DNA from: CAVYTF01 sp963771435
GTDB lineage: Bacteria; Bacteroidota; Bacteroidia; Chitinophagales; Chitinophagaceae
Reading direction: 5' to 3'
DNA length: 64,000 nucleotides
Assembly: GCA_963771435.1 (NCBI GenBank)
Contig: CAVYTF010000030.1
Location: 1-64,000 of the forward strand
The notes under the pieces were generated by a model. The model searched no databases. It saw only the letters and a list, made by a program, of their open reading frames with translations, and had not been told where the DNA came from. Below, piece after piece: positions 25,383-36,281 of the stretch. Position 1 is the stretch's first letter, and each line of letters starts with the position of its first letter. The translations under genes were made by a program, and so were the position numbers.

Positions 25383-26144
25383 TTATCGCTTAGTTCTCAC
25401 AATGCTTTCGCTCATTCTTTTATAGATCTTTTTCAATGAAACATAACTTTTAAGCAACAGCAAATGTTTCTTGACCGTTACCCGGTCCCTTCTGATGGCA
25501 GGCCCCGTCTGCATTGCAGCAGGTTCATATTTATGCACCCTGTTCACCGTTTCCTGTATCAGGGGCAATAAAAACTTAAAGTCCACCTTTTCTTTATCAC
25601 AAAAGTCTTTGGTTAACGTAAATAAATGATTCGTAAAATTTGAAACAATAACAGCCGCCACATGAAGGTTTAAACGCTGCTGATCATCCGCTTCTGATAT
25701 ATTATCAGAAAGCGTTTTAGCGAAGGCGATCAATTTCTCTTTTACATTTTCAGAGCTGCCGTCCACCAGGAAAGGTATTTCAGGCAAATAGCCCAGTTCT
25801 TTTCTAAGGCTTTGCAAAGGATATAAAACCCCAAAATTTGCCGATACATCTGCCAGCACATCTTTTGAAACACTACCTGCCGTATGCACAACCAATTTAT
25901 CTTTCAGCCGAAGCTCGGCTGCTATTTTTGCTATAGAACCATCACTAACAGCAATGAGGTATAGATCTGCATCTCCGGCAATATGTTTCATAGCTATTGC
26001 CACTTTTGTTCCTAACTCATCTGCTAATGCTATAACATCGCCTTCATTTCTGCCATAAACCTGCGCAATGCTGTGGCCTGCCTTCACCATCATTCTTCCA
26101 AGAACGTAAGCTGCGTTTCCTGATCCGATTATTGTGATATTCAT
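25383..26144 (-). CDS. Rossmann-fold and DUF2520 domain protein
   Basis: A 253-residue protein. The N-terminal NADP-binding domain has the dinucleotide motif IIGSGNAAYVLG (residues 5-16), and HTAGSVSKDVL and GVLYPLQSLRKE follow. The C-terminal helical DUF2520 domain includes HVAAVIVSNFTNHLF. The architecture resembles 6-phosphogluconate dehydrogenase/PanE-like reductases; the substrate is unknown. Transcribed on the minus strand; a small frame at 26184-26300 lies 39 bp upstream. Confidence 0.85.
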   Translation of the reverse strand: MNITIIGSGNAAYVLGRMMVKAGHSIAQVYGRNEGDVIALADELGTKVAIAMKHIAGDADLYLIAVSDGSIAKIAAELRLKDKLVVHTAGSVSKDVLADVSANFGVLYPLQSLRKELGYLPEIPFLVDGSSENVKEKLIAFAKTLSDNISEADDQQRLNLHVAAVIVSNFTNHLFTLTKDFCDKEKVDFKFLLPLIQETVNRVHKYEPAAMQTGPAIRRDRVTVKKHLLLLKSYVSLKKIYKRMSESIVRTKR

Positions 26145-26183
26145 TGGGGGTTTAAAATAAAAATATTAATGAGTTGGCAGCTA

Positions 26184-26300
26184 TTATCCTTTTTGCGCCA
26201 TTGTTACAGTTTTAATTCCTGGGATGATGAGGAGACCGCCGAGTGTGGTCAGTTCTTCAATACGGCAACGCATTTTTAATTTAACAACAGGCATAAGCAT
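26184..26300 (-). CDS. Possible small protein, 38 residues
   Basis: An ATG-to-TAA frame coding MLMPVVKLKMRCRIEELTTL and then a Gly/Ile-rich segment ending KTVTMAQKG. It lies on the strand of the DUF2520 gene, 39 bp ahead of it. The amphipathic composition looks protein-like, but the length makes chance occurrence possible. An internal ATG would shorten it to 29 residues. No family recognised. Confidence 0.3.
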   Translation of the reverse strand: MLMPVVKLKMRCRIEELTTLGGLLIIPGIKTVTMAQKG

Positions 26301-26370
26301 AATTTTTTTACGCAGACAAATCTATTTACTTGTTTCATTATAACAAAGAAACATTCAAAATATTCTTTCT

Positions 26371-26640
26371 GTCATCCTGCGAGCGCCTTCAGTCATCCTG
26401 CGAACGCCTTCTGTCATCGTGAGAACGCCTTCTGTCATCGTGCGAACGCCTTCTGTCATACTGCGAACGCCTTCTGTCATCGTGCGAACGCCTTCTGTCA
26501 TCGTGCGAACGACTTTTGTCATCATGCGAACGCATTCTGTCATCATGCGAACGCCTTCTGTCATCATGCGAAAGCATTCTGTCATCGTGCGAACGCCTTC
26601 TGTCATCCTGCGAACGCATTCTGTCATCGTGAGATGAGCT
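26371..26640. repeat. 21-bp tandem array 5 (upstream of topA)
   Basis: GTCATC recurs at 26371, 26392, 26413, 26434, 26455, 26476, 26497, 26518, 26539, 26560, 26581, 26602 and 26623, thirteen units, exactly 21 bp apart. The most common unit pairs GTCATCGTGC with GAACGCCTTCT; TGC/GAG, CTG and ATG variants occur at fixed places. The 330 bp from here to topA contain a heptamer repeat and, at 26689-26810 on the minus strand, a startless open stretch that may be a gene remnant. Confidence 0.93.
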
Positions 26641-26831
26641 TTTAAAGATAGTTGGGATAATAATTTACCCCCGCTATAAAAGGCTATTTTAACCAATATA
26701 GAAATTATGAGAGGATGATCTGTCTTTTAGAATAATGTAGAACGTCTTATTCTTTATGTCGGCTTCAATTTCGGTATAAGGGTCTTTGAGTTTAGCCTCG
26801 GCCGCTGGTGAATGATCGCCATGCCCCCTTT

Positions 26832-26866
<35 letters not shown>

Positions 26867-26970
26867 ATCCCTTTTTTCTTTTTTGATTGATTGTTTTAAT
26901 ATTGCACGGATCGGAACGGCACGGCTGATCGCAAAGTCAACCATTCAAACGATCAATAAAAAGAGCAAGC

Positions 26971-29515
26971 ATGGCAAAAAACCTATTGATAGTAGAATCA
27001 CCGGCAAAGGCGAAAACAATTGAGAAGATACTGGGGAAGGATTTTGAGGTGAGGAGCTGCTATGGCCACATCCGCGACCTGGAAAAAGACGATATGGGCA
27101 TTGATGTGAAGCACGATTTTGCGCCGCGCTACATGGTGCCCGAAGAAAAGCGCCGCGTGGTGGAAGACCTGAAAAAAGCAAGCAAACAAAAGGAGGTTTG
27201 GCTCGCTTCGGATGAGGACCGGGAAGGAGAAAGCATCAGTTGGCACCTTGCCGAAGTGCTTGGCCTCGACCCGCTCACTACCAAACGCATCGTTTTCCAT
27301 GAAATAACGGCGCCGGCCATCAAGCGTGCAGTGGAAACGCCGCGCATAATAGACATGAACCTCGTGAACAGCCAGCAGGCGCGCCGCGTATTGGACAGGC
27401 TCGTGGGTTTTGAGCTGAGCCCCGTGCTTTGGCGCAAAATAGGGATGCAGCGCAGCCTGAGTGCAGGGCGCGTACAGAGCGTTTCGGTGAGGCTGATCGT
27501 GGAAAGGGAGCGCGAGATCAATCATTTTGTGCCGCAAAGCAGCTTCAGGATCGAGGCGATGTTTACTGGGGATGATATTAATGGAAAACCCATTTCGTTT
27601 AAGGCAGAAGGCCGCAGGTTTAAGGATGATGCGGGCGCAGAGGCGTTTTTGCAGAGTTGTTTTAATGCGGCTTATACGGTGGCGGACATTCAAGTGAAGC
27701 CTCTGAAACGCGGCCCGTCGGCACCGTTCACAACTTCGACGTTGCAACAGGAAGCTTCGCGCAAATTAGGTTATGGTGTGAGCCGCACCATGCTTCTCGC
27801 GCAGAAATTATACGAAAGCGGTAAGATCACTTATATGCGTACCGACAGCGTGAACCTAAGCGACACGGCGCTCGGCGATATTAGCGCAACTATAAAAAAA
27901 TCTTTTGGCGATAAATACCATCAGTTCAGGCATTATAAAAATAAAAACGAAAGCGCGCAGGAAGCGCATGAAGCCATTCGCCCCACTTACATGAGCAACA
28001 CAACGGTGGAGGATGATGAATGTAAAAGATTGTATGAATTAATTTGGAAAAGAACCATCGCTTCGCAAATGAGCGATGCGGAGTTTGAGAAAACTATTGC
28101 GAAGATCAAAGATCTCCACCAATAAAGAAGAACTGACGGCAACAGGAGAAGTGATGAAGTTCGATGGTTTCCTCAAAGTCTATCTCGAAGGCAAAGATGA
28201 TGACGAAGACGATGAAAATACCGAAGGCATGTTGCCTGAACTTGCCCTGAACCAGCAGGTTTCTTTAAAAGAAATGCGCGCCCTGGAAGGCTTTACGCGG
28301 CCTGCACCCAGATATACGGAAGCCTCGCTCGTAAAGAAGCTGGAAGAGCTGAGCATTGGCCGGCCTTCTACTTATGCGCCTACTATCTCTACCATTATTA
28401 AAAGGAATTATGTCGAGAAGCGGGATAAAGAAGGCGTGAAACGGGCTTTAAGGATAGTTTCAATGGTTAACAATGCTATTAAGAAAAGTACGGTGCATGA
28501 AATAACGGGGGCTGAGAAGAGTAAGCTGTTCCCAACGGATCTTGGAATGGTTGTTACGGACTTTTTGAAACAGCATTTTGAGAAAGTGATGGATTATAAT
28601 TTCACAGCAAAGATCGAAGAGGAGTTTGATGAAATAGCAGAAGGCAAACTGAAATGGAGTAATATGATAGGCGGATTTTATAAACCATTTCATGAGAACA
28701 TTGAGCACACGCTGGAAACGGCAGAGCGCGCCAAAGGAGAAAGAGAACTGGGTACAGACGAAGCAAGCGGCAAACGTGTAACTGCACGTATGGGGCGTTA
28801 TGGCCCAATGGTGCAGATAGGCGAAACAACCGAGGAAGAGAAGCCACGCTTTGCGAAACTAAAACCTAACCAAAGCATAGAGACCATTACTATGGACGAG
28901 GCAATGGATCTGTTTAAGCTCCCGCGGGTAATTGGCGAACATGAAGGGCAGGAAGTAGCAGTGAACCTGGGGAAGTTTGGGCCTTATATAAAGCTTGGAG
29001 AACAATTTATTTCTATTCCTCGCGGAGAAGACCTTGCTGAGATCGATATGGAAAGAGCGCTGGCATTGATAAATGATAAACAAAAGGCAGATGCACCTGT
29101 TGCGTTTTATCAAGATAAACCTGTAACAAAAGGAAAGGGTAGGTTTGGGCCGTTTATCAAATGGAATGACCTGTATATAAATGTTCCCCGCGCTTATAAT
29201 TTTGATAACCTTTCACAAAAGGATGTTGAGGATCTGATAGAAAAGAAAATAGATAAAGAGGCCAACCGTTTTGTTAAACAATGGCCTGCTGAAAAGATCT
29301 CTATTGAGAATGGCAGGTGGGGGCCATTTATTCGCTTTAATAAAAAGATGCTCAAGCTTGGCAGAAAGGGGGATAATGGAAAATATAGTGATGAAGAACT
29401 TGCGGCAATATCTATAGATGAAGTGAAGAAAATGATCATAGCACAGGAACCGGATGCTTTTACAAAAAAGCTAAAGGCAGCGGCTAAAAAGGCGCCTGCG
29501 AAGAAGAAGGTATAA
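26971..29515 (+). CDS. topA: DNA topoisomerase I, interrupted by one frameshift
   Basis: Type IA topoisomerase that relaxes negative supercoils. The Toprim domain (about residues 3-115) has the DEDREGE acidic triad at 81-87. The active-site Tyr is Y288 in ITYMRTDS. After residue about 379 the first frame leaves register (near 28106-28112) and stops at 28125; the second frame continues as KISTNKEELTATGEV. One surplus base explains this and gives about 847 residues. The C-terminus has repeats of the Topo_C type (GRYGPMVQIG, GKFGPYIKLG, GRFGPFIKW, GRWGPFIRF), no zinc fingers, and a Lys/Ala tail. Array 5 lies upstream. Confidence 0.93.
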
Positions 29516-29543
29516 TTATTATCTTTGATTAAATCGAAAAGAA

Positions 29544-29819
29544 ATGAATACTCTGAATATAAAGTTATATGATACATTGCGAAGGGAACTGAATTTAAGT
29601 GAAGAAAAAAGCCGAGCCATTACGCAAGCAATAGAAGAAACGGTATTGGAAGAACTTGGTAGCAGCAATAAAGAGACTGCAACACAAGATTTTGTAAAAA
29701 AAGAAATAAAAGAACTCGAATTGAAAATCGAACAGGTCAAGTCAGAACTACTAAAGTGGTTCATTGGATTATTCTTTGGGCTTGCTCTAATGATAATTGG
29801 GTTGTATATAAAAAAATAG
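29544..29819 (+). CDS. Small coiled-coil membrane-anchored protein
   Basis: A 91-residue protein: an acidic helix (residues 1-45), a coiled coil (DFVKKEIKELELKIEQVKSE, about 50-70) and a C-terminal membrane helix (WFIGLFFGLALMIIGLYI). This layout resembles DUF1640/CCDC90-like proteins; function unknown. It follows topA by 28 bp and may share its transcript. Confidence 0.65.
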   Translation: MNTLNIKLYDTLRRELNLSEEKSRAITQAIEETVLEELGSSNKETATQDFVKKEIKELELKIEQVKSELLKWFIGLFFGLALMIIGLYIKK

Positions 29820-29918
29820 GTAGCACTCTTCTAAATTTTTCCCCATCTTTCTATCCACATTTCTGTATAAGATCTGCTTGCTTTTATTAAGGTTTTTGTT
29901 AGTTTTATTTTTGAAAGT

Positions 29919-30788
29919 ATGCAGGAAAACAAAGAAATATCAGCGCTTTTACATTTAATTGACGACCCCGACGAAGAAGTGTTTTCAACAGTTTCGAACA
30001 GAATTGAGCATTATGGCAAAAGCATTATACCAAACCTTGAAGATCTCTGGGAAAACACTCCTGTTGAAGACATACAGGAGCGTATTGAGTTGCTTATTCA
30101 CCGGCTCCATTTCAATGATTTGACCAATGACCTGACAGAATGGAAAGACAGTGCTTATCACGATCTGTTATTTGGCGCTCTGCTCGTAGCAAAGTTTCAA
30201 TATCCTGAGTTGCAAACCACGCCTGTGTTGCAGGAGATAGAAAAGATCCGCCGTAATGTATGGCTTGAGCTAAATAGCTTTCTAACACCGATGGAACAAG
30301 CAAATGTGCTCAACAGCATTCTTTATAATTATTATAACCTAAAAGGTATTGAGGTCGGGTACACCAATCCGGATGACTTTTTTCTGCATAAAGTACTGCA
30401 AACAAAAAAAGGCAATTCATTAAGTAATGGCATCTTATACCTCCTGCTTGCTGCGCGGCTTGAAATTCCGGTGCGTGCTATAAATATTCCGAAGCAATTT
30501 GTGCTTGCATTTTTCCACAGCAGTTTTGATGCAGCTGATTTCTCTAACCCACAGGAAAAGATCCAGTTTTATGTTGATGCTGCTACAGGCAGGCCGTTCA
30601 CCCATAAGGATGTTGAAAATTATTTCAAGCGTATTGCTGTGCCGTCCATTCCATCTTACTTCAGGCCTGTTAGCAACAAAAAGATCATTCAAATGCTTAT
30701 TGAAGAACTTGCCAAATGTTTCAGTTCCCCATACCTCCAGTATAAAGAGAATGAATTAATGCGGCTTGCTGCTTTACTGGATAAGTGA
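29919..30788 (+). CDS. SirB1-like transglutaminase-fold protein
   Basis: A 289-residue cytosolic protein. The central part matches the SirB1/UPF0162 transglutaminase-like core: NSILYNYYNLKGIEVGYTNP, then KKGNSLSNGILYLLLAARLE, and PVRAINIPKQFVLAFF. The usual catalytic Cys position is occupied by Ser or Asn (GNSLSNG), so it may be catalytically inactive, as in many members. A TATTTTTG box lies close before the ATG. No assigned pathway. Confidence 0.75.
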   Translation: MQENKEISALLHLIDDPDEEVFSTVSNRIEHYGKSIIPNLEDLWENTPVEDIQERIELLIHRLHFNDLTNDLTEWKDSAYHDLLFGALLVAKFQYPELQTTPVLQEIEKIRRNVWLELNSFLTPMEQANVLNSILYNYYNLKGIEVGYTNPDDFFLHKVLQTKKGNSLSNGILYLLLAARLEIPVRAINIPKQFVLAFFHSSFDAADFSNPQEKIQFYVDAATGRPFTHKDVENYFKRIAVPSIPSYFRPVSNKKIIQMLIEELAKCFSSPYLQYKENELMRLAALLDK

Positions 30789-30924
30789 TTTTATCCCAGC
30801 TGTTTTCCACAACAAATCAATCTTGTGCATTAAAACAATCAGGAAGAAAAAGTTTTGCAATTAAATTTGTCAGTAGCCTTCTACTTTAAAAATTAAGTAT
30901 GGTTCGATTAAATGATACTAAAGA

Positions 30925-32823
30925 ATGATTGAAATAAAAGAGAAAAATTTATTTGATTATACAGAAGAAAGCATACGGAGCTTGGATTGGCGGGAACATA
31001 TTCGCCTTCGCCCGGGCATGTACATTGGCAAACTTGGTGATGGGGCTGCGCCAGACGACGGGATTTATGTACTGTTAAAAGAAGTGATTGACAACTGTAT
31101 TGATGAGCATACAATGGGTCATGGGAAACATATTGATATAACCATTGAACAAAAAAAGGTGATTGTTCGGGATTACGGGCGGGGCATTCCACTGGGGAAG
31201 GTTGTTGATGTGGTAAGCAAGATGAACACCGGCGCTAAATATGACAGCAAAGCGTTTCAGAAAAGCGTAGGTTTAAATGGAGTTGGCACAAAAGCAGTAA
31301 ATGCCCTCAGCAGCTATTTTAAGGTTGAAAGCTTTCGTGAAGGCAAAGTAAAGGTTGTAGAATTTGAGAAGGGCATTTTATTGAAAGACCACAAAGAAAC
31401 CAAAAACGAAGAAGCAAACGGAACTCAGATAACTTTTATCGCCGATGAAACTATTTTCAAGAACTTTCATTTCATTCATGAATATCTGGACAACCAGTTG
31501 TGGAATTATTGCTATCTGAACGCCGGGCTTGTAATAAACCTTAACAGCAAGCGGTATGTGAGCAAAAACGGCCTGCTTGATTTATTGCAACGCAAGACAA
31601 ATGAGGATGAATTGCGTTACCCCATTATTCATTTAAAGGGAGACGATATAGAGATCGCCTTTACGCATAATAATGATTATGGCGAAGATATTTTTTCTTT
31701 TGTGAACGGGCAGTTCACCACGCAGGGAGGCACACACCAAAGTGCTTTCAGGGAAATGTATGTGAAGATCATCCGTGAGTTTTATAGAAAAGATTATGAT
31801 GCGGCGGACATTCGCCAAAGCATTGTTGCGGCAATTTCCGTTCGGGTGCAGGAGCCTGTTTTTGAAAGCCAAACTAAGACAAAACTTGGCAGCCAAGTAG
31901 CCTACGAAAATGGTCCAAGTATTAAGAATTTTATCGGTGACTTTTTAGCAAAGGAACTGGATAATTTTCTGCATAGAAACACACCTGTTGCAGAAGCTCT
32001 ACGAAAAAGGATTGAACAAAGCGAAAAGGAAAGAAAAGAGCTAAGTGGTATTCGAAAACTTGCAAATGAAAGAGCGAAGAAAGCTAACCTGCATAATAAA
32101 AAATTACGTGATTGCAGGGTTCATTACAATGATGAAGTGACAGGAAAAGACAAAAATGCAACAATAGAAAAGCAAAAAGAAACAACCATTTTTATTACAG
32201 AAGGAGACAGTGCAAGTGGTTCCATTACTAAAGCAAGAAATGTGGAAACGCAAGCAGTTTTCAGCCTGCGCGGCAAACCACTGAACTGCTTTTCACTTAC
32301 AAAAAAAATAGTCTATGAAAACGAGGAGTTTAATTTATTGCAACATGCGTTGAATATTGAAGATGGTTTAGAAAGTTTACGCTACAACAAAATTGTGATT
32401 GCAACAGATGCAGATGTGGATGGCATGCATATTCGTCTATTGCTGATGACTTTCTTTCTTCAATTCTTCCCTGACCTTGTAAAGCAGAACCATCTGTATA
32501 TTTTAGAGACACCTCTCTTTCGTGTTAGGGATAAAAAAGAAACTATTTATTGTTATGATGAAAAAACAAGACTGGAAGCAATAAAAAAAATAGGAAGCAA
32601 GGCGGAAATTACCAGGTTCAAAGGGTTAGGAGAAATATCACCTGAAGAATTTGAAAACTTTATCAGCGATGATGGGATAAAATTGCAACCTGTTATTTTA
32701 GAACAGGGAGATCATATTCAAAATTTACTTGAATATTTTATGGGTAAGAACTCAATGGAAAGGCAGGAATTTATCATTCAAAATTTAAGGGTTGAAGTAG
32801 ATGAACCAATAGTAAGTAACTAA
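30925..32823 (+). CDS. parE: Topoisomerase IV subunit B (GyrB/ParE family)
   Basis: ATPase subunit of a type IIA topoisomerase. GHKL ATPase motifs: EVIDNCIDEH, DYGRGIPLG and GLNGVGTKAVNALS. The TOPRIM domain has EGDSASGS and DADVDGMHI. Length is 632 residues. The adjacent gene (29 bp downstream) encodes a ParC-like A subunit without a GyrA box, so this pair is assigned to topoisomerase IV for decatenation, not gyrase. No 21-bp array lies upstream, in contrast to topA and gyrA. Confidence 0.9.
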   Translation: MIEIKEKNLFDYTEESIRSLDWREHIRLRPGMYIGKLGDGAAPDDGIYVLLKEVIDNCIDEHTMGHGKHIDITIEQKKVIVRDYGRGIPLGKVVDVVSKMNTGAKYDSKAFQKSVGLNGVGTKAVNALSSYFKVESFREGKVKVVEFEKGILLKDHKETKNEEANGTQITFIADETIFKNFHFIHEYLDNQLWNYCYLNAGLVINLNSKRYVSKNGLLDLLQRKTNEDELRYPIIHLKGDDIEIAFTHNNDYGEDIFSFVNGQFTTQGGTHQSAFREMYVKIIREFYRKDYDAADIRQSIVAAISVRVQEPVFESQTKTKLGSQVAYENGPSIKNFIGDFLAKELDNFLHRNTPVAEALRKRIEQSEKERKELSGIRKLANERAKKANLHNKKLRDCRVHYNDEVTGKDKNATIEKQKETTIFITEGDSASGSITKARNVETQAVFSLRGKPLNCFSLTKKIVYENEEFNLLQHALNIEDGLESLRYNKIVIATDADVDGMHIRLLLMTFFLQFFPDLVKQNHLYILETPLFRVRDKKETIYCYDEKTRLEAIKKIGSKAEITRFKGLGEISPEEFENFISDDGIKLQPVILEQGDHIQNLLEYFMGKNSMERQEFIIQNLRVEVDEPIVSN

Positions 32824-32852
32824 CTGCTGTAATAATAATGTCTTGAAATAAA

Positions 32853-35360
32853 ATGGCTGACGAAAAAAATACTCCAACAAGCGATAGCGGCGTACAGGGC
32901 CAATACAAAACATGGTTTCTCGATTATGCTTCTTATGTTATTCTGGAACGTGCTGTTCCTGCAATTGAGGATGGACTAAAACCTGTACAGCGCCGTATCC
33001 TTCACGCGATGAAAGAAATGGATGACGGCCGTTTTAACAAGGTGGCGAATATCATTGGGCAGAGTATGCAGTACCATCCGCATGGTGACGCAAGTATTGG
33101 GGATGCATTGGTGAACATGGGTCAAAAAAACCTGTTGATTGAAACGCAGGGAAACTGGGGAGACGTACGCACTGGCGACGCTGCCGCTGCGCCAAGGTAT
33201 ATTGAAGCGCGCCCTTCAAAGTTTGCGCTGGAAGTTGCCTTTAATGCTAAAACCACTGAATGGCAATTAAGTTATGATGGCAGGAAAAATGAGCCAGTCA
33301 CCCTTCCAGTGAAATTTCCTTTGTTGTTGGCACAGGGTGCAGAGGGCATTGCCGTTGGCTTAGCTACTAAAATTTTACCACATAATTTTTGTGAGCTATG
33401 CGAAGCCTCAATTAAATATTTAAAAGGCAGGAAGTTCGATTTATATCCTGATTTTTTAACGGGTGGTATGATTGATGTTGCCGCTTATAATGAAGGTAAA
33501 CGGAGTGGTAAAGTGCGTGTTCGTTGTCGCGTGGAAGAGATGGATAAAAAAACACTGGTCATCCGAGATGTACCCTATGGCACAACGGTTTCGCAGCTTT
33601 GCGAAAGTATTACCAAAGCAAATGATACTGGAAAGATCAAAATAAAAAAAGTTATTGATGTTACTGCCAAAGAAGTTGAGATTCAAATTGACCTTGCCCC
33701 TGGTATCTCACTGGACATTACTATTGATGCATTGTACGCTTTTACCGACTGTGAAGTAAGCATTTCACCAAACGCCTGCGTGATTGTCGAGCAAAAACCA
33801 CGCTTTATGAATGTGCAGGAACTGCTTAAACTTTCTGCTGATAACACAAAAGAACTCTTAAAAAGGGAACTTGAAATAAAATTAAAAGAGCTTGAAGACA
33901 AATGGCATTATACTTCACTTGAAAAAATCTTTTTCGAAGAAAAAATTTACAAACAGCTCGAACTTAAACATGAAACATGGGATAAAGTAATTGAAGCAAT
34001 TGACACAGCTTTTGACCCTTTCAAGAAAAAACTGAATCGGGAAATAACCAGGGAAGATATTTTAAAGCTGACCGAAAAGCCTGTTCGCAGGATTTACAAG
34101 CTTGATATTGATGAATTGAATGAACAAATAAAAAACATTGAGGCCGATATCGTGCAGGTTAATTATGACCTGGAGCATCTCACAGATTTTACCATCCATT
34201 ATTTCGAAAACCTTTTAAAAAAATATGGCAAAGGCAGGGAAAGAAGGACAGAGATAAAACAGTTTGATACCATACAGGCTAAACAGGTTGCCATTGCAAA
34301 TACAAAATTATACATGAACCGTGAGGACGGTTTTATAGGCACTGGATTAAAGAAAGATGAATTTATTTGTGACTGCTCAAGCCTTGACGACATAATTGTT
34401 TTCACAAAACGGGGCATCATGAAAGTAGTGCGCGTGGCAGATAAAACATTTATAGGCAAAGACATCATACATGCTGCCATTTTTAATAAAGCTGATGAAC
34501 GCATCACCTACAACATGATTTATCTTGATGGCGTCAGTGGAATAAGTTATGCAAAGCGTTTCAACGTTACTGGTATCACGCGCGATAAAGATTATGACCT
34601 AACAAGAGGGAATGACAAAAATAAAGTGCATTATTTTTCTGTAAATCCAAATGGCGAAGCCGAGATTGTTAAAATAATGCTCAGCCCTGCCTCTAGCGCG
34701 CGTATTAAAGAATTTGATTTTGCCTTTGAAACGCTTGACATTAAAGGCCGGAGCAGCATCGGCAACCAGGTAACAAAATATCCGGTTCGCTCTGTAAAAC
34801 TGAAAGAAAAAGGAAAGTCAACGCTGGAGGGAAGAAAACTTTGGTTTGATGATAAATTTGGACGATTAAATTCAGAAGAAAGGGGTAAATACCTAGGCAT
34901 TTTTGAGGACGAAAAAATATTGGTAATTTATAATAATGGCACTTATGAGGTCATCGATACCGAATTAACACAGCGCCTTGAGGCAGAAAAAATAATGCTC
35001 ATAGAAAAATTTAGCGCTGAAAAAATAATTACTGCCGTATATCTTGACAAAGAAAAATCGCAGTTTATGGTGAAGCGTTTTAAAATTGAAACATCAACAT
35101 TAAATAACAAATTCCTGTTTATTAAGGAAGGAGAAGGGAATTTGTTAGTAAAAGCAACAACTGCTGAAGAACCAATACTGGCAGTACACACAGGCCGCGG
35201 ATCACAGGTGCGCAATGGAAAAATTAAAATCGCTAAAATGGTCGAAGTTTCCGGATGGAAAACTGTTGGCGCAAAATTGATGGATTATAGCAAAAGCGTC
35301 GAAATGGAATGGGATACAGGTAATGGATCAAAAGCACCTGAATTATTTGACGAAAGCTAA
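32853..35360 (+). CDS. parC: Topoisomerase IV subunit A
   Basis: An 835-residue DNA cleavage-reunion subunit. The catalytic Tyr is Y116 in AAAPRYIEARPS. The QRDR reads HPHGDASIGD, with Ala80 where E. coli ParC has Ser80. The C-terminal propeller (about residues 500-830) lacks a QRRGGKG-type GyrA box, which supports ParC over GyrA. A central coiled coil (KRELEIKLKELEDKW, LNEQIKNIEADIVQVN) is present. Cotranscribed with parE. Confidence 0.92.
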   Translation: MADEKNTPTSDSGVQGQYKTWFLDYASYVILERAVPAIEDGLKPVQRRILHAMKEMDDGRFNKVANIIGQSMQYHPHGDASIGDALVNMGQKNLLIETQGNWGDVRTGDAAAAPRYIEARPSKFALEVAFNAKTTEWQLSYDGRKNEPVTLPVKFPLLLAQGAEGIAVGLATKILPHNFCELCEASIKYLKGRKFDLYPDFLTGGMIDVAAYNEGKRSGKVRVRCRVEEMDKKTLVIRDVPYGTTVSQLCESITKANDTGKIKIKKVIDVTAKEVEIQIDLAPGISLDITIDALYAFTDCEVSISPNACVIVEQKPRFMNVQELLKLSADNTKELLKRELEIKLKELEDKWHYTSLEKIFFEEKIYKQLELKHETWDKVIEAIDTAFDPFKKKLNREITREDILKLTEKPVRRIYKLDIDELNEQIKNIEADIVQVNYDLEHLTDFTIHYFENLLKKYGKGRERRTEIKQFDTIQAKQVAIANTKLYMNREDGFIGTGLKKDEFICDCSSLDDIIVFTKRGIMKVVRVADKTFIGKDIIHAAIFNKADERITYNMIYLDGVSGISYAKRFNVTGITRDKDYDLTRGNDKNKVHYFSVNPNGEAEIVKIMLSPASSARIKEFDFAFETLDIKGRSSIGNQVTKYPVRSVKLKEKGKSTLEGRKLWFDDKFGRLNSEERGKYLGIFEDEKILVIYNNGTYEVIDTELTQRLEAEKIMLIEKFSAEKIITAVYLDKEKSQFMVKRFKIETSTLNNKFLFIKEGEGNLLVKATTAEEPILAVHTGRGSQVRNGKIKIAKMVEVSGWKTVGAKLMDYSKSVEMEWDTGNGSKAPELFDES

Positions 35361-35444
35361 ACTAAAGTTAAAGAGTTACATCGCATACACTGCATTCAAA
35401 TATCTCGGCACGTTATTTTATTCATAATAAGAAAAATATTTTTT

Positions 35445-36281
35445 ATGAAAAAAAAACTTTTTAGTGCAATTCTTTTATTCAGCGCAGCTATTTTGTTAAA
35501 CGGTTGTGTCGCTACGCACAAATACCGTGATTCTCAAGCTGCATTACAAAATGCACGAAACGACAGCGCATCACTTGCAGCTCAGGTCAGCAATTTACAG
35601 GCAAATGTTTCACAACAGCAACAGCAAATAAACGATCTCAAAAAACAGATCAATGACCTTAATACACAAAATGCCCAGCTCACTGGCGAATCCAACAATA
35701 AACAAAATCAATTAAACATGAGCAAGGAGCAGCTTGCAAGCCAGCAACAAAGGCTTCAGGAGCTGCAAAGTTTATTGCAACAGCAGAGAGAAGCTGTTCA
35801 AAATTTAAAAAAGAAAATGACAGATGCCTTGGTTGGTTTTAGTTCAAATGATTTGAGCGTAACGCAGAAAAACGGTAAGGTTTATGTAAGCCTCAGCGAA
35901 AATTTATTATTCCCTTCCGGTAGCGCGGTTGTGAATCCTAAAGGAAAAGATGCCCTTAGCAAATTAGCCGCAGTATTGATCACTAATCCAGACATAAGTG
36001 TGGATATTGAAGGCCATACAGATTCGGTTCCTATCCGCGGGAAATATGAAGATAATTGGGCTTTAAGCGTTGCCAGAGCCACTTCCATTGTTCGCATTTT
36101 GGTCAACGATTATCATGTGAGCCCTGAAAGTGTTGAGGCTTCCGGCCATAGCCAATATGATCCTGTAGCAGAAAACAGCACCCCTGAAGGCAGGGCGCAA
36201 AACCGCCGCACTGATATTATTTTATCCCCTAAATTGAATGAATTGTACAATCTTCTTGAGCAGAACAGCAATACTCAATAG
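35445..36281 (+). CDS. OmpA-family peptidoglycan-binding lipoprotein
   Basis: A 278-residue lipoprotein. A signal peptide ends with lipobox LLNG and Cys21. Residues 30-130 form a Gln-rich coiled coil (NVSQQQQQINDLKKQIND). The C-terminal OmpA domain has DIEGHTDSVPIRGKYEDNW and NRRTDIIL (Asp and Arg contacts to diaminopimelate). It probably tethers the outer membrane to the cell wall. The last 7 bp overlap the convergent cutC gene. Confidence 0.9.
   Translation: MKKKLFSAILLFSAAILLNGCVATHKYRDSQAALQNARNDSASLAAQVSNLQANVSQQQQQINDLKKQINDLNTQNAQLTGESNNKQNQLNMSKEQLASQQQRLQELQSLLQQQREAVQNLKKKMTDALVGFSSNDLSVTQKNGKVYVSLSENLLFPSGSAVVNPKGKDALSKLAAVLITNPDISVDIEGHTDSVPIRGKYEDNWALSVARATSIVRILVNDYHVSPESVEASGHSQYDPVAENSTPEGRAQNRRTDIILSPKLNELYNLLEQNSNTQ

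Noticed and set aside
26355..26696. 113-residue minus-strand frame of MTEGVRT heptads through array 5
   Set aside because: The same artefact of a 21-bp period; other frames through the array are also open, and the ends are unrelated to any protein pattern.
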